DNA of 64,000 nucleotides. It comes from Okapia johnstoni. Lineage: Eukaryota; Chordata; Mammalia; Artiodactyla; Giraffidae. The notes beneath the pieces were generated by a model, which did no database searches, was not told the origin of the DNA, and saw nothing but the letters and a program-made list of their open reading frames with translations. Positions 1 through 12,581 of the stretch are shown here, piece after piece. Location: contig CM044320.1 of assembly GCA_024291935.2 (NCBI GenBank), positions 31,030,001 through 31,094,000 of the forward strand, written 5' to 3'. How positions within the stretch are numbered: position 1 is the first letter of the stretch; each line of letters starts with the position of its first letter. The position numbers and the translations under genes are program-made.

Positions 1-1550
1 TTGGGTTCTAAAGACTGTCCCTAATTCCTTTGAGCATTGCTAGCTAAACCTATAGCAATTAAGGCAAATAGAACAATGGGAATTATTTTTAAGAAGATAA
101 AAGTTCAGTTTTTAGCCAAAGGTTGCCCTGAATTTGGAGGTCTCATTTGTGTTATGCTTAACCTTTGATGAACACACTGACAGACCCATTTCCCAAGTAT
201 GTTATCCCAGAAGGGCAGTATCTTCCAGAATGACTGTCAGTAGATCTGGCTGCATTGACTCAGAAAAGTCTTCTACTCACAGGTATTCAAACTGAGGTTC
301 TATCATGTAGATAGATAGGGAACTAAATGTGTAAAAGGCCATTACTTAAGTAATATTGGTATTTCCCAACTAAGTGCCCTTTTATGCACTGCAAGAAACC
401 TTGATAAAAGCATTCCTTTTTCTCTAAGTAAAAAAAAAAATCATTTGGAAGCAGGAAAATTTAGATATGACTCTCTGATATTACATGCTGTATATTATAC
501 TCCCTTTCCAAGAAATATTGTTTTTCTGCTAGTACATATACACAGAACAACATTCTAAGACAATTTCATTTCATATTTGGTGTGTATACTTATTTAGAGC
601 AAGCATGTAAATTCATTCTTAGCCAAATGAGAAAGTTTTCATAACCTTAATAAGCCGATTCCAGATACAGTCCTAGGAAAAATTCATGGCCTTCCACAAA
701 ATCCTATATTTGCATTTAATTTTGGAAGGTGAGAAGGTTAGCACAATCTAGGTCAGATATAATACTTGCTGATGTAACTGCATTTTGTGTTAAATGATAC
801 CACTGCTTTGCAGCTTTCTGGCCATCACTCCCTACATTTTTCCATGTGTGTCTTCCATGTTTTCTTTCACTGCGCACCCATGGTTTCCTTCTTAGTCTTT
901 TCTGCATGTACATATCTTCATCTTTTTATTTTGATTTGCCTGTTTGTTTTGTTTGTTCATCTGCTCTACTCTTTCCAATGCATGCACATGCCTGTGGTGA
1001 AGCAATGTATTTGTGTGTTGATAAATGTTTATATGTCTGTGTGTAAATTATTGTCTGTTAAAAAACATGTATACATGTGGTTGCCCAGAACAATACAATA
1101 TGTAGATATTAGGCTATGTACAGGTACTAAGGGACCAAAAAATGTAATTATTATCTAAATCCATCATGTATGATTTTAAGTGTATGCCATGATGGATAAA
1201 ATCATAATTTTCTTCCTCTCCATTACCAATATATTTTACTTACACTTTTAAAATATACTTTACTTAAAAGACAGTATATGAATAGTCTTTTAATGCCAAA
1301 CTTTGGCAGAATATTGAAGCATTTAGACCATTGTTGTTTCATGCCATGTAAAAGTATATGGCCTTCTATTCAACAACTTTAAGAAAAATATCATTGATCA
1401 AACACACAATCTACTTATTGTTAAGTGATTAACTCATTTAGATGTTCCCACTGACTTAACACATCCAAAATGTTTGGAAATTCCTATAAAAATAAATTTA
1501 GATTTAATATTGGATTTCTACAGAACAAAATACAGGAAAACAAATTACAA
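1..1550. other. Intergenic, no gene seen
   Basis: AT-rich sequence without a recognisable gene. The longest frame here (787-1158, plus strand) is low-complexity and hydrophobic and matches no family I know. No SINE head or tail was recognised. Confidence 0.5.
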
Positions 1551-2189
1551 GTTCAGTTCAGTTCAGTAGCTCAGTCGTGTCTGACTCTTTGCAACCCCAT
1601 GAACTACAGCACACCAGGCCTCCCTGTCCATCACCAGCTCCCGGAGTTTACCCAAACTCATGTCCATTGAGTCGGTGATGCCATCTAACCATCTCATCCT
1701 CTATTGTCCCCTTCTCCTCCTGCCTTCAATCTTTCCCAACATCAGGGTCTTTTCAAATGAGTCAGCTCTTCACATCAGATGGCCAAAATACTAGAGTTTC
1801 ATCCCCAACATCAGTCCTTCCAATAAACACCCAGGACCGATTTTCCTTAGGATGGACTGGATGGATCTCCTTGCAGTCCAAGGGACTCTCAAGAGTCTTC
1901 TCCAACGCCACAGTTCAAAAGCATCAATTCTTCTGTGCTCAACCTTCTTTATAGTCCAACTCTCACATCCATACATGACCCCTGGAAAAACCATAGCCTT
2001 GACTAGTTGGACCTTTGTTGACAAAGTAATGTTTCTGCTTTTTAATATGCTGTCTAGGTTGGTCATAACTTTCCTTCCAAGGACTAAGCATCTTTTAATT
2101 TCATGGCTGCAGTCACCATCTTCAGTGATTTTGGAGCCTCCCAAAAAATAAAGTCAGCCACTGTTTCCACTGTTTCCCCATCTATTTGC
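1551..2189 (-). mobile_element. BovB LINE 3' part, left half of an interrupted copy
   Basis: Read on the minus strand this is the 3' end of a BovB (RTE-clade) LINE. A frame at 2144-1791 gives the C-terminal part of the BovB polyprotein, with motifs [17 protein letters not shown] and RRIDAFELW. The extreme 3' end, a short GAACT-type repeat, lies near 1551-1567. The homology breaks at about 2189, where a plus-strand BovB begins, and the same minus-strand copy resumes at about 3412. Reading frames are broken, so this half is inactive. Confidence 0.85.
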
Positions 2190-3411
2190 CAGGCTTCAGC
2201 AATATGTGAACCGTGAACTTCCAGATATTCAATCTGGTTTTAGAAAAGGCAGAGGAACCAAAGATCAAATTGCCAATATCCGCTGGATCATCGAAAAAGC
2301 AAGAGAGTTCCAAAAAAACATCTATTTCTGCTTTATTGACTATGCCAAAGCCTTTGACTGTGTGGATCACAATAAACTGTGGACAATTCTGAAAGAGATG
2401 GGAATACCAGACCATTTGACCTGTCTCTTGAGAAACCTGTATGCAGGTCAGGAAGCAACAGTTAGAACTGGACATGGAACAACAGACTGGATCCAAATAG
2501 GAAAAGGAGTACGTCAAGGCTGTATATTGTCACCCTGCTTATTTAACTTATATGCAGAGTACATCATGAGGAACGCTGGGCTGGAAGAAACACAAGCTGG
2601 AATCAAGATTGCTGGGAGAAATATCAATAACCTCAGATATGCAGATGACACCACCCTTATCGCAGAAAGTGAAGAAGAACTAAAAAGCCTCTTGATGAAA
2701 GTGAAAGAGGAGAGTGAAAACGTTGGCTTAAAGCTCAACGTTCAGGAAACTAAGATCATGGCATCTGGTCCCATCACTTCATGGGAAATAGATGGGGAAA
2801 CAGTGTCAGACTTTATTTTTGGGGGCTTCAGAATCACTGCTGATGGTGATTGCAGCCATGAAATTAAAAGACGCTTGCTCCTTGGAAGGAAGGTTATGGC
2901 CAACCTAGATAGCATATTTAAAAGCAGAGACATTACTTTGCAAACAAAGGTCCGTCTTGTCAAGGCTATGGTTTTTCCAGTGGTCATGTATGGATGTGAG
3001 AGTTGGATGGTGAAGAAAGCTGAGCACCGAAGAATTGATGCTTTTGAACTGTGGTGTTGGAGAAGACTCTTGAGAGTCCCTTGGACTGCAAGGAGATCCA
3101 ATCAATCCATCCTAAAGGAGATCAATCCTGGGTGTTCGTTGGAAGGATTGATGTTGAAGCTGAAACTCCAATACTTTGGCCACCTCATGCGAAGAGTTGA
3201 CGCATTGGAAAAGACCCTAATGCTAGGTAGGATTGGGGGCAGGAGGAGAAGGGGACGACAGAGGATGAGATGGTTGGATGGCATCACCGACTCGATGGAC
3301 ATGGGTTTGGGTGGACTCCAGGAGTTGGTGATGGACAGAGAGGCCTGGCGTGCTGAAATTCATGGGGTCGCAAAGAGTCGGACACGGCTGAGCGACTGAA
3401 CTGAGCTGAAC
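2190..3411 (+). mobile_element. BovB LINE, 5'-truncated, inserted into another BovB
   Basis: A plus-strand BovB copy that keeps the reverse transcriptase and C-terminal regions and the 3' terminal GAACTGA-type repeat at about 3397-3411. The upstream endonuclease domain is absent. It is embedded in an older BovB of opposite orientation: consensus order on the minus strand continues from 2189 directly to about 3412, with only a few bases missing at the junction. Family knowledge: BovB ends in a short tandem motif, not poly(A), and is abundant in ruminants. Confidence 0.85.
2206..3399 (+). CDS. BovB reverse transcriptase, N-terminally truncated, open frame of 397 codons
   Basis: Open frame encoding the reverse transcriptase of a non-LTR (RTE-clade) retrotransposon, which copies element RNA at a nicked genomic target. 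Visible in order: [16 protein letters not shown] near residues 13-28; RT motif [14 protein letters not shown] near 43-55; [16 protein letters not shown] near 101-116; the catalytic YADD at about 145-148; GLKLN near 174-178; and a C-terminal region with MYGCESW and a basic RRRRGRQR stretch near residues 339-346. The stated start is a GTG inside the frame, which is open back to about 2191, so this is not a real translation start. The apurinic-type endonuclease half of the full BovB protein is missing, so autonomous movement is not expected. What is odd is the absence of stops over about 1.2 kb. It is an element fragment, not a host gene. Confidence 0.8.
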   Translation: MNRELPDIQSGFRKGRGTKDQIANIRWIIEKAREFQKNIYFCFIDYAKAFDCVDHNKLWTILKEMGIPDHLTCLLRNLYAGQEATVRTGHGTTDWIQIGKGVRQGCILSPCLFNLYAEYIMRNAGLEETQAGIKIAGRNINNLRYADDTTLIAESEEELKSLLMKVKEESENVGLKLNVQETKIMASGPITSWEIDGETVSDFIFGGFRITADGDCSHEIKRRLLLGRKVMANLDSIFKSRDITLQTKVRLVKAMVFPVVMYGCESWMVKKAEHRRIDAFELWCWRRLLRVPWTARRSNQSILKEINPGCSLEGLMLKLKLQYFGHLMRRVDALEKTLMLGRIGGRRRRGRQRMRWLDGITDSMDMGLGGLQELVMDREAWRAEIHGVAKSRTRLSD

Positions 3412-3718
3412 TGATGGGACCGGATACCATGATCTTAGTTTTCTGAATGTTGAGCTTTAAGCCAACTTTTTCACTCTCTTCTTTCACTTTCATCAAGAGG
3501 CTCTTTAGTTCTTCACTTTCGGCTATAAGGCTGGTGTCATCTGCATATCTGAGGTTATTGATATTTCTCCCGGCAATCTTGATTCCAGCTTGTGCTTCAT
3601 CCAGCCCAGCGTTTCTCATGATGTACTCTGCATAGAAGTTAAAGAAGCAGGGTGACAATATACAGCCTTGACACACTCCTTTTCCTATTTGGAACCAGTC
3701 TGTTGTTCCATGTCCATT
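3412..3718 (-). mobile_element. BovB LINE RT segment, right half of the interrupted copy
   Basis: On the minus strand this encodes the RT core ([42 protein letters not shown]), the region just upstream of the segment at 1551-2189. The two form one BovB copy split by the plus-strand insert at 2190-3411. The 5' limit is near 3718. Confidence 0.8.
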
Positions 3719-3719
3719 A

Positions 3720-4245
3720 CAAGTGGATTAAGCAAAAAGGAAAATGTTAAACAATGAAAATATTAGAAGAATGTGCAGGAGAAAAATTTTATAAACCTAG
3801 GATATTATAGGCTTTATATGGCAAGACTCAAATCTAGAGGCCATGAAAATAATCAGATTTGTTTACATAAAAATGTTAAACCTTTGTATGCCCAACACTA
3901 TGAGAAAGAAACACAATCGACAAAGTAGGAAAATATGATAAACTTGTATAATCCACAAAGGATTAAAAGCCAAAATCAATAATGAATGAGCAGTTTAGTA
4001 GAAAAGTGAGAAAAGAATACATGTAAGCCAGTTATAACATATGTATGTATGACAAAAATATGTATTTATATAATACAACAATAAATTGTAGTTAGAAATT
4101 GTGAAAATTCAAGTGAAACAATTATATATATATACACACATGTATATGTATACACACACACATATGTAATTTTGAGTGCCAGAAATTTAGAAAATTATAC
4201 TATCTAGTATTGATAGTATTGATACTTAGTTTTGTTAAAGATGTG
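3720..4245. other. Probable degenerate L1 and AT-rich sequence
   Basis: A-rich, purine-biased sequence at 3720-4020 resembles decayed L1 ORF2 sense sequence but is too diverged to place. A TATA/CACA simple stretch lies at 4124-4166. No gene is seen. Confidence 0.3.
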
Positions 4246-4246
4246 A

Positions 4247-4438
4247 TCCCAGGTGGCTCAGTGGTAAAGAATCCACCTGCTAATATAGGAGACACAGGTT
4301 TGATCCATGGGTCAGAAAGATCCCTTGGAAAAGGAAATGGCAACCCACTCCAGTATTCTTGCCTGGGAAATCCCATGGACAGAGGAGCCAGGTGGACTTC
4401 AGTCCATGGGGTCATAAAAGTGTCAGACACCTGGGCAA
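4247..4438 (+). mobile_element. Bov-tA SINE
   Basis: tRNA-derived head (GGTGGCTCAGTGGTAAAGAAT) followed by the BovA body (CACTCCAGTATTCTTGCCTG) and a GTCAGACAC tail. Diverged copy. Confidence 0.85.
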
Positions 4439-4439
4439 A

Positions 4440-4970
4440 AGCTATCCCTATGCTACAGAAATCAGCCTGAGTATTAATTCTTGAACTGCATAGTTGAAAG
4501 GTAAACTAGAAGCATCACTGACCTTTTTGGGGACCACTGAAGTAGATGTGTTAGAAGACATTCAACAGACTGGAAACTCTGTGAGGGCAGGAATTTTGTT
4601 TTGTATGTGTATCTCCAGCCTTTAATATTGTATCAAGTGTTTAATAAGGTATTTCTTTAATGAAATGAATGAATTCACAAAAGAACAAATGAAAGAACGA
4701 ATGAACCAATGCATATTGGTAACTCACAAGATAGTTGAATCAGTTATATTAATTCCAGAATTTGCCAAAGGAAAAAAAAGGGCCTGAGAGAGAGGATATA
4801 GTACATAACCAAATAAAGTTCACCAATGTTTTCCTGGTGAGAAGCTATGGAAATCCTCACAGTCTTATCAAAGATCTTTCAGTTATATATTCTCAGTGTC
4901 TCAAAACATTTATGTGCTTAGTGGGCAAAATTTTGCAAACTGCACAATCCATTCTCCTCCTTAAAATACA
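4440..4970. other. Intergenic, possible L2/MIR remnant
   Basis: Around 4570-4680 the text resembles the 3' end of an ancient L2/MIR-type repeat, ending in GAATGAATGAAT-like words. No gene is seen. Confidence 0.3.
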
Positions 4971-4972
4971 GT

Positions 4973-5187
4973 CAAGGTGGCACTAGTGGTAAAGAACCCA
5001 CGTGCCAATTCAGGAGCCGGAAAAGATGTGGGTTTGATCCCTGGGTCGGGAAGATCCCCTGGAGAAGGAAACGGCAACCCGCTCCAGTATTCTTGCCTGG
5101 AGAACCCATGGACAGAGGAGCCTAGTGGGCTACAGTCCATAGTGTTGCAAGAGTCAGACACGACTGAAGCAACTTAACACACACACA
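4973..5187 (+). mobile_element. Bov-tA SINE
   Basis: tRNA-derived head, BovA body and GAGTCAGACACGACTGAAG tail, ending in a short CA run at 5179-5187. Confidence 0.88.
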
Positions 5188-5189
5188 GA

Positions 5190-6150
5190 GTCATGAATGT
5201 TTATTTCAAACTAAACTCCTTCAACTACTAATAAGCTAGGTCAAACCTAACTCTAATCTCTAGCTAAAATTCTTAAGAATAATATGGTCTTAATATCTAG
5301 GGATGGACTATAAATTGTACTTTTCCGTCAAAGCCCCTGATTGCTTTTGCATACATATTTGTGCTTTGGTAATTTAGAATTCATTTCTCTCTCTCCTTCC
5401 CTCCTCCAGGACAGCTCCTGTCTATTTAAATAGAAAGAGCTTTAATCTAAGTCAGAGCCAAGCCTGGAGAGTCGGGGAAAGGCAAATCTCCTGAAGTTCA
5501 AAATCAATTGGGTTGCTATTAACAGCCTTGCACTTGTACCTGTTTGAGCACTCAGTGCTGAAGCTTGGAGCTTTTTTATCTAGAACTGCTTATTTTGTCT
5601 CAGAGTATGGTGAGGGTCCCCAAGAAATGACCCAGAATCAAATGCTGGGGAGGTACTGGACTTTTATAGCCTGAGACTAAACACAAACTTGAAAGTAAAT
5701 TTCATCATTAAAGATAGAAGAAATGACAATAGGATTCCTGCTTCTTTTAAGAGCCAATACCAGAACACCCACTGGCAGTGAACACCAGGTATTGAAGATT
5801 TTTTTCCTTTTAACAAAGGTCATCTTCTTTATCCAGCTGCCTTTTTGTGTGGTAAGACAAAAATCGACTCAGCTCACACAAGATTTACTTTATGTTTCTC
5901 TTGAATAATAGACTTTAATGTACGCAACAGAAGCCATACTTGCCATTCCTGAAACAAATGACTGTTTGTGATTTTGAAGCTGTTCTGATTTCACCAATAG
6001 CAAGTAGAAGATAGCATATGTTTTGCAGTTTATGATGGATTGCACCAAGAATTTGCACATTTATTTTCACAGATCAAAAGATGCATGTGTATTGCAGCCA
6101 TAAAGTAGTTCCTATTAGGTGTGTATTTGACAAATGTAAACTTAGGAACT
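5190..6150. other. Intergenic, no gene seen
   Basis: Single-copy-looking sequence. A hydrophobic frame at 5723-5908 has no recognisable domain. No splice-flanked exon could be supported. Confidence 0.4.
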
Positions 6151-6151
6151 G

Positions 6152-6358
6152 GCCTTCCCAGGTGGTGCTAGTGGTAAAGAATCCGCCTGCCAATAAGACA
6201 TGCAGGTTTGATCCCTGGGTCAGGAAGATCCCCTGGAGTAGGTAATGGCAACCCACTCCAGTGTTCTTGCCTGGAGAATCCCATGGACAGAGAAGCCTGG
6301 TGGGCTACAGTTCATGAGGTCGTAAAGAGTTGGACATGACTGAAATGACTTAGCAGGC
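6152..6358 (+). mobile_element. Bov-tA SINE
   Basis: Complete head-to-tail Bov-tA, from CTTCCCAGGTGGTGCTAG to GACATGACTGAAATGACTTAG. Confidence 0.9.
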
Positions 6359-6529
6359 ATAAACTGAGGAACTAGGAATTTGGCTTACCTTCTGATCATC
6401 ACTTAAGAGCAACAGAAAATTTGAAACTAAAACTCTGCTACATTATTCATGGGAATATGGATCTGGAAAGCCCCCCAAAAGTAACTTAGCAACAATAGCA
6501 AGAGCAGCAATAGCAATAACATCAATATA

Positions 6530-6673
6530 ACTCTAAGTCCCAGGAAATCTGCTAAGCATTACTTTCATTGTCATATATAATCCTCAAAACCACCCTATTA
6601 GATGCTATTTTTATACTTTTTTAACTTTACATATGAAGAATTATAATATATGTGAATACATAATTTTTATACT
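6530..6673 (+). repeat. MIR SINE, left part
   Basis: Contains the MIR-like stretch with ATAATCCTCAAAACCACCCT. It continues after the BovB insert as GGGAAACTGGGAC and CACACAACTAGTAG (6957-7080), so one ancient MIR has been split. Confidence 0.5.
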
Positions 6674-6956
6674 TTGTTGTTGTTCAGTTGCTAAGTTGTG
6701 TCCAACTCTTTGCAACTCCATGGACTGCAGCACACCAGGCTTCCCTGTCCTCCACTGTCTCTCGGAGTTTGCTCAAACTCATGTCCATTGAGTCAGTGAT
6801 GCCATCCAGCCATCTCATTCTCTGTCACCCACTTCTTCTCCTGCCTTCAACCTTTCCCAGCAGCAGGGTCTTTCTTTTCCAATGAGTTGGCTCTTCACAT
6901 CAGGTGGCCAAAGTATTGGAGCTTCAGCTTCAGCTTCAGTCCTTCCAATGAATATT
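6674..6956 (-). mobile_element. BovB 3'-end fragment
   Basis: Minus-strand 3' terminus of BovB (reverse complement of CTTAGCAACTGAACAACAAC at the outer end) reaching to the [14 protein letters not shown] region. It splits a MIR. Confidence 0.8.
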
Positions 6957-7080
6957 CACAGATTGGGAAACTGGGACTTGGTTGGGTTGATTGACCTTCC
7001 CCAAAGCACACAACTAGTAGAAGTAGAATTTGAACTCATGTGTGTCAAACTTCAGCATCTGTGCTCTTAACCTTTCCATC
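6957..7080 (+). repeat. MIR SINE, right part
   Basis: MIR core and 3' words (CAGATTGGGAAACTGGGAC, AAGCACACAACTAGTAG, GAACTC). Continuation of the copy at 6530-6673. Confidence 0.5.
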
Positions 7081-7799
7081 TAGATCAAGATTTAAGACAT
7101 TTTCATCTCTTGACTCAGGAATTCTGCTTTTGGGAATCTATTCTAATGAAATCATCTTTATTACTTGTGATGGGATTAATTTTCTTAATAGTGGAGTGTT
7201 CTTAGATTTCTCCCTGTGTAAAGAGACATCATTTTCAGCTCAGTCCCTGCCCAATCTTGGCCAGACTGCTGCTAATGTTATAAAAATCTGAGCAAAGTAA
7301 AAGAAGCCAAGAATTGGAGGTTAGCAGGAAAGTGGAGAGGAAGAGATAGACTGGCAGAGAGTAAAAGCCACATAATTTACAGAAAAAGGAAAGTTTGGGG
7401 AGCCTGAAAGTTTGGGGGAAGATATTAGCAAAAGAAAGATAATTTAGGGGGTGGAAACCGGGGATGAGAGGGGTAGTAAAATATATGGGAGGACGTGAAG
7501 CAATCTTTTCTAATGTCTTTAAAGACCATGACTCTAAAAGCATCAACATTACTGAGCATGTGTTAGAAGTGCAAATTCTTAGGTCCCAACCCATATCTAC
7601 TGAATCAGAATCTTCGGGACGGGGAGAGCAAGCAGCATTTTAATGAGCCTTTGAGTGTATAAGCTTGAGACACATGGCTTGAGACACACATTTAGAAAGT
7701 AGGATTATACTTTCTAAATGTACCCAGATCTGGAACCAAACTATGTGATGCACAATTTAAATATGGTGATACACCTAATCCTTCCTATTGCTGTATAAT
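7080..7799. other. Intergenic, no gene seen
   Basis: No exon or RNA gene could be supported. The minus-strand frame at 7235-7594 is hydrophobic and unrecognised. Confidence 0.4.
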
Positions 7800-7810
7800 A
7801 TCATCAGTTA

Positions 7811-7932
7811 TCATTGACTCAATGGACATGAGTTTGAGCAACTCCGAGAGATAGTGAAGGACAATGAAACCTGGCATTCTGCAGTCCATGGGGTCACAAA
7901 GAGTTGGACATGACTTAGCAACTGAACAACAA
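7811..7932 (+). mobile_element. Very short BovB 3'-end insertion with target duplication
   Basis: Only the last ~120 bp of BovB, ending in GCAACTGAACAACAA. It is flanked by the 11-bp direct repeat ATCATCAGTTA at 7800-7810 and 7935-7945. This is an extremely 5'-truncated, independently inserted copy. Confidence 0.8.
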
Positions 7933-8215
7933 TAATCATCAGTTAAAAACCTAAATATCCAACAGCATGTGAATGATTAAGTAGAAAATGCTTAACCCAC
8001 TCAGTAAAGTATAACATAACCATCAAAACATTTCTTATCATCCTTTAAGAGGAAAAAGGCAGAATACAAAATCATATGTGCAACATACATATACATTATA
8101 GAAACTCAGAGAAAAAGACCAGAAGTAAATATATCAAAAGATTAACTGTAGTTATTTTTAGATAGAATATGGGTTGTTTTCTCCATTTTAATTTCTTTAT
8201 TTCCTTTTTTAGAAG

Positions 8216-8368
8216 CATTTTATTACTATTTTGACTGTGTTGGGTCTTCATTGTCATGATAGGCTTTCTTGTGGTGCATGAACCTGGTTTTCCCTTGTCC
8301 TGTGGGATCTTAGTTTCCCCGCCAGGGATCAAACCCACATCCCCTGCACTGAAAGGCCAGGGAAGTCC
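8216..8368 (-). mobile_element. CHR-type tRNA-derived SINE
   Basis: Minus-strand copy. The outer end GGCCAGGGAAGTCC and the internal CAGGGATCAAACCCACATCCC are the reverse complement of the tRNA-like head. Confidence 0.7.
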
Positions 8369-8369
8369 T

Positions 8370-10225
8370 TTCTTACTATATTTTTGAGTTTCTTACATTT
8401 CCTATAATGATTATGCAATAATTTTATATAGAAAAATATGTGATAAACTTTGTTTCTGTAATAAAATACTACTTAGAACAATACTTCCTCCTAGTTGACT
8501 CTAGACGTGGACTGAAAGGCTCAGATTAGGTTTAGAGAAAAATTTCAGATTGAGAAGAGTTGTCAGGGATGCCCCAGGACATGTTGAGATTCTGATTTTG
8601 TTTATTTACAGCCTCCTTGAGAATTTGCTTGTAATCATTATGCCATATTGTTATCAGTTAGCAATATTAGGTTCAGTTGCACATAACAGAAAATGACCCC
8701 CTGCCCCCGCAAACAGTGGCAATTTAAACAAATTAGTTTATTACTCTCTCACAAAAGAGAAAAGGAGAGGCCAATAATTTCTAAGCTGCTCACTCAGAAA
8801 TCCCACAACACAATTATGCTTATACCTCATTTCCCGGAAGTTAACCACAGAGGTGTACCTTAGGTAGAAAGAGGTGGGAGAATGTAATTTTCTGGCTGAA
8901 AACACAAATACATTGTCCTCCTGAAAAACTTGAGTTTCTGTTACTAAGAAAGATAGGGAGAATAGATACTGAGTAGCCAAAGTATCTATTTGCTGCCCTG
9001 AAGAAGTTATAAAGGAATAACAGCAAGGATGTACTTCTTGCCTTTGTGCTTTCCCTGGAGTAAGGGAAGAGTAGGACTATGGTGGACAGTGGACCATTGT
9101 GCTTATCAGCAAAACCTCTACCAAAATTAAATATAATTTGGCAAATTAATTCAACTGAACAAATAATTGCTTGATGCTAATTTGCTAGTCTTGAGTCTTA
9201 TATAAATCATTTTTATACGTAAGAATTTAACTCTATAAAGTTTTTCCCCTCTGTAGTCTCCTCTAATCCATGTTTCATTTCATGTCCTCTTTCTTACCCA
9301 AAAATCAAGCAATTCATTTTATAGGTATAAGTATTAGTCAAGATAAGACTGAATGCAATTCCATGACCTATATCTGTTTAAGACAGAGAATGACAGAAGA
9401 CAGAGCAGGACTCCAGAGATGGGAGAGGTCATCTTTTTCTTAAGTGCACATAACCCTGCTGGTTACATGCAAGCTAGATAAATGCCCTACAAAATTTAGG
9501 ATTCTGAGATACTTTTGGAAATTTCCATATATTCCAAAAACCTCTCTAGGATTTCCTAGGGGTCATGATCCCAATTTTGAATAAGGCGACATCAGTCATT
9601 ATTCTAAAAAGAACTCTGGTAGCCTATCTTTCACCTAGTTAAACATTTAATTATAAAGATTAAACTACAAAGAAGAAATCTATGGGGAACAATGGATATG
9701 ACAGGAAGTTATCTTTTTTTTTTTTTTAAAGATACTATCTCACAGCCGAAGCCCAATATAAAGGCTGGAACTCAGGAGAATCTTTTTTCTGAAAAATGGA
9801 GTAAATGAATTCAAAGAAAACTCTAAAATATCACCCCAGACATCAATTAGAGTGTCAAACAGAAGGGATGGGCTGCACAAAGGAAACTTACGAACTTTTT
9901 AGTGGATTGGTGGAAAACCCATGCTTCTTCTTTTTTCAAGCGGATATAACAGTACCAGTGGAAACTTGCATAAAAATATGATCCAGTAACCTTAAATTAT
10001 GTGAAATTCCTCAGCTTGTGAATTTTAGGACTTTTAGCTTCCTTGATATGATCAAAATTATTTCAGAAAAGCAGGCAAAGAATTAGAAAATAGGCAAATG
10101 GCATGACAGAAAGCATACCCAGTTGGTACTGTCTTCTGCATATGCAGGGCTGTTTACTTAATCAATCCCTAATGTTTTTTCCAATTGTATTGAAAATGAC
10201 TCCAACAGAGCAATTCCCACTACTC
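8370..10225. other. Intergenic, no gene seen
   Basis: No conserved frame or RNA gene. There is a T-run at 9715-9727. The minus-strand frames near 8741-9026 are unrecognised. Confidence 0.4.
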
Positions 10226-11530
10226 TTCTTGGCAGACCATGCCACAGATAAACTGGAAAACTTATCTGATACTTAAACTGAGACTTCCTTCACAATACAC
10301 CAAAATTAACTCAGAATGGATTATGGACCGAGGTGTAAAATCTAAACCTATAAAACAGCCAGAAAAAAACAGGGAAACCCTTTGTGATTTTGGATTACGC
10401 AAATATTTCTTAGCTATGGCACCAAAACACAATCCATAGTGAAAAAACAAAATTGATAAATTAGACTACATCAAAATTTAAAACTTCTGCTCTTTGAGAG
10501 ATATTGTTAAGTAAAATAAAAAATGAGGCAAAGATAGGGGAGAAAATATTTTCAAATTGTATATTTGATTAAGAAAAAACCTGCACCCCAAATATGTAAA
10601 GGATTGATATATCAATAATAAAAAAACGACAATAAAAATAAAAAAAAAGTTTTAAACACATACTTTATCCAAGAAAATACACAGATGGCAAATAAGAAAA
10701 AGAAAAGATTCTCATATCATTAGTTCTCAGAGAAACACAAATTAAAATCACAATGAGATTCTATTATATATCTGTTACAATGGCTAAAATTAAAAAGACT
10801 GACCATACCAAGTGTTGGTGAGGAAATAGATGAATTATTACTCTCTTTTTTTTTCAACTTTCACATACTTTATGTACAGTGTTTCAGGTATATAGCAAAG
10901 TGATTCAGCTGTATATTTCTTTTTCAGATTCTTTTCTATTACTCTCATATAATGCTGGTGAGAATATAAAATGGTACAATCCCTTTGGGAAATGGTTTGA
11001 CAGTGTCTGAAAAGCTAATGCAGCCATTCTATTCCTAGATATTTACCCAAGAGAAACAAAAGCATATGTCCACACAAGGAAATGAACAAAAATGTCCATA
11101 ACAGCAATTTTTGTAATATGAGAAATCTGGAAACAGCCCTAAAGTTCACCGACTGGATACACAATCTATGTTATACCTATCCTATAAAATTACTACTCAG
11201 CAATAAAAATGAATGAACCATTGATATATGCTACGACCGGGATAACTCTCAATAACACTATGCTGAGTAAGACAAACTGGGGTGGGGGGTGGAATATTCA
11301 GTGTATAGTTGCATGTATATAAAATTATTAAAAAATCAAGGTAGTCTATAGTGACAGAATACAGATCAGTGTTTGCCTGGGAAAAGGGGGGAGAGGGTGG
11401 GAAGGGGCAGAAGTGAGAGGCTGCAGAGGAGCAGAAGAAAACTTTTGGGGGTGATGGATATGTTTATTATTTTGATTGTGGTGATGGTTTGATATATATA
11501 TGTCAAAAATCATCAAATCATACAATAATT
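10226..11530 (+). mobile_element. Old L1, ORF2 3' end and 3'UTR
   Basis: The frame at 10239-10439 gives KINSEWIMDRGVKSK and CDFGLRKYFLA, resembling the C-terminal end of L1 ORF2. It continues into L1 3' sequence (AATGCTGGTGAGAATATAAA, TACTCAGCAATAAAAATGAA). A short antisense L1 3'-end piece lies at about 10845-10945. Many stops: dead element. Confidence 0.75.
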
Positions 11531-11535
11531 TTTAA

Positions 11536-11681
11536 AATTGAAGTATAATTGACATATAACAGCATATTAATTTCATATGTATAACACAATGGTTTCATAT
11601 TTGTGTACATTGTGGAATGATCATCATAATAAGTCTAGTAACATCTGTTATCACTTTAAATCGGCACAATTTATTGTATGT
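11536..11681 (+). mobile_element. L1 3'-end fragment
   Basis: GAAGTATAATTGACATATAAC and AATAAGTCTAGTAACATCTG are typical of mammalian L1 3' ends. Cut on the right by a Bov-tA. Confidence 0.6.
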
Positions 11682-11882
11682 CAGCACAGTGGTAAAGAAT
11701 CTGCCTGCTAGTGCAGGAGACTCAACAGACATGAGTTTGATCCCTGGGTCAGGAACATCTCCTGGAGGAAGAAATGGCAAGCCACTCCAGTATTCTTGCT
11801 TGAAAAATTCCATGGACAGAGGATCCAAGTCCATGGGGTTGCAAAGAGTCAGACACGGTTGAGTGTGTGAGCATGCACACAT
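11682..11882 (+). mobile_element. Bov-tA SINE
   Basis: Head at CACAGTGGTAAAGAATCTGCC, BovA body and CAGACACGGTTGAGTG tail. Confidence 0.85.
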
Positions 11883-11959
11883 GTACAGTCACTACAATAA
11901 AATTGTTTTAAAAAATGAAATGAGGATTTCCTATTTTGGTTGACCTCTCTATCATTTTA

Positions 11960-12111
11960 TTTTGCTTTATTTTTTCATTTATTTTTAAATAAAAAAAAAA
12001 TTGGCCACACTGCATAGCATGTGGGGTCTTAGTCTCCAGTCCAGGGATTGAATCCATGCCCTCTCATTGGAAGTGTGGATTCCTAAGGACTAGACCATTA
12101 GGAAAGTCCCA
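11960..12111 (-). mobile_element. CHR-type SINE with target duplication
   Basis: Minus-strand copy with an A-rich run at its left and the tRNA-like head at right. The 13-bp direct repeat CTCTATCATTTTA at 11947-11959 and 12112-12124 bounds it exactly. Confidence 0.8.
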
Positions 12112-12124
12112 CTCTATCATTTTA

Positions 12125-12580
12125 ATACTGTATATCTGCTCACACTCAACTTTCTTGCACATTACAGTCTTTCAGTGTTGTTACTGTAAGATTGTCCTTG
12201 TTCAATTTGCTGTAAGAATTCTCATTTTTAAACAATTTCCCTCGGGTTGATGTTACTCCACATCTTGATTAGTTTGTGTCTGTCTGTCAGTCAAAGATTC
12301 TGCTGAGGCAATCTTGTTTCATCACCACTAAAATGAAAGAAACAGCAATTTACATAGGGTTATGAGGATAACTGAGGTTATATTTTGGTAATCTCTGAAG
12401 TGCTATACCTGTCTGAGCAACACGTTGAAGGTCAGGTAATGCCCACCAAATTCTCTGAACATGGATGCCTAGGGCCACTGACCACTCTCTCTGCTGGAGA
12501 GGGCAGGAAAAACCATCCTGGACTCTTGAAGAAGCCTTGCTGCTGCAGCCAGCAACAAACAATTATGAAAAATAGGGTTC
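12125..12580. other. Intergenic, no gene seen
   Basis: Unassigned sequence. Frames at 12350-12630 on both strands have no recognisable domain. Confidence 0.35.
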
Positions 12581-12581
12581 C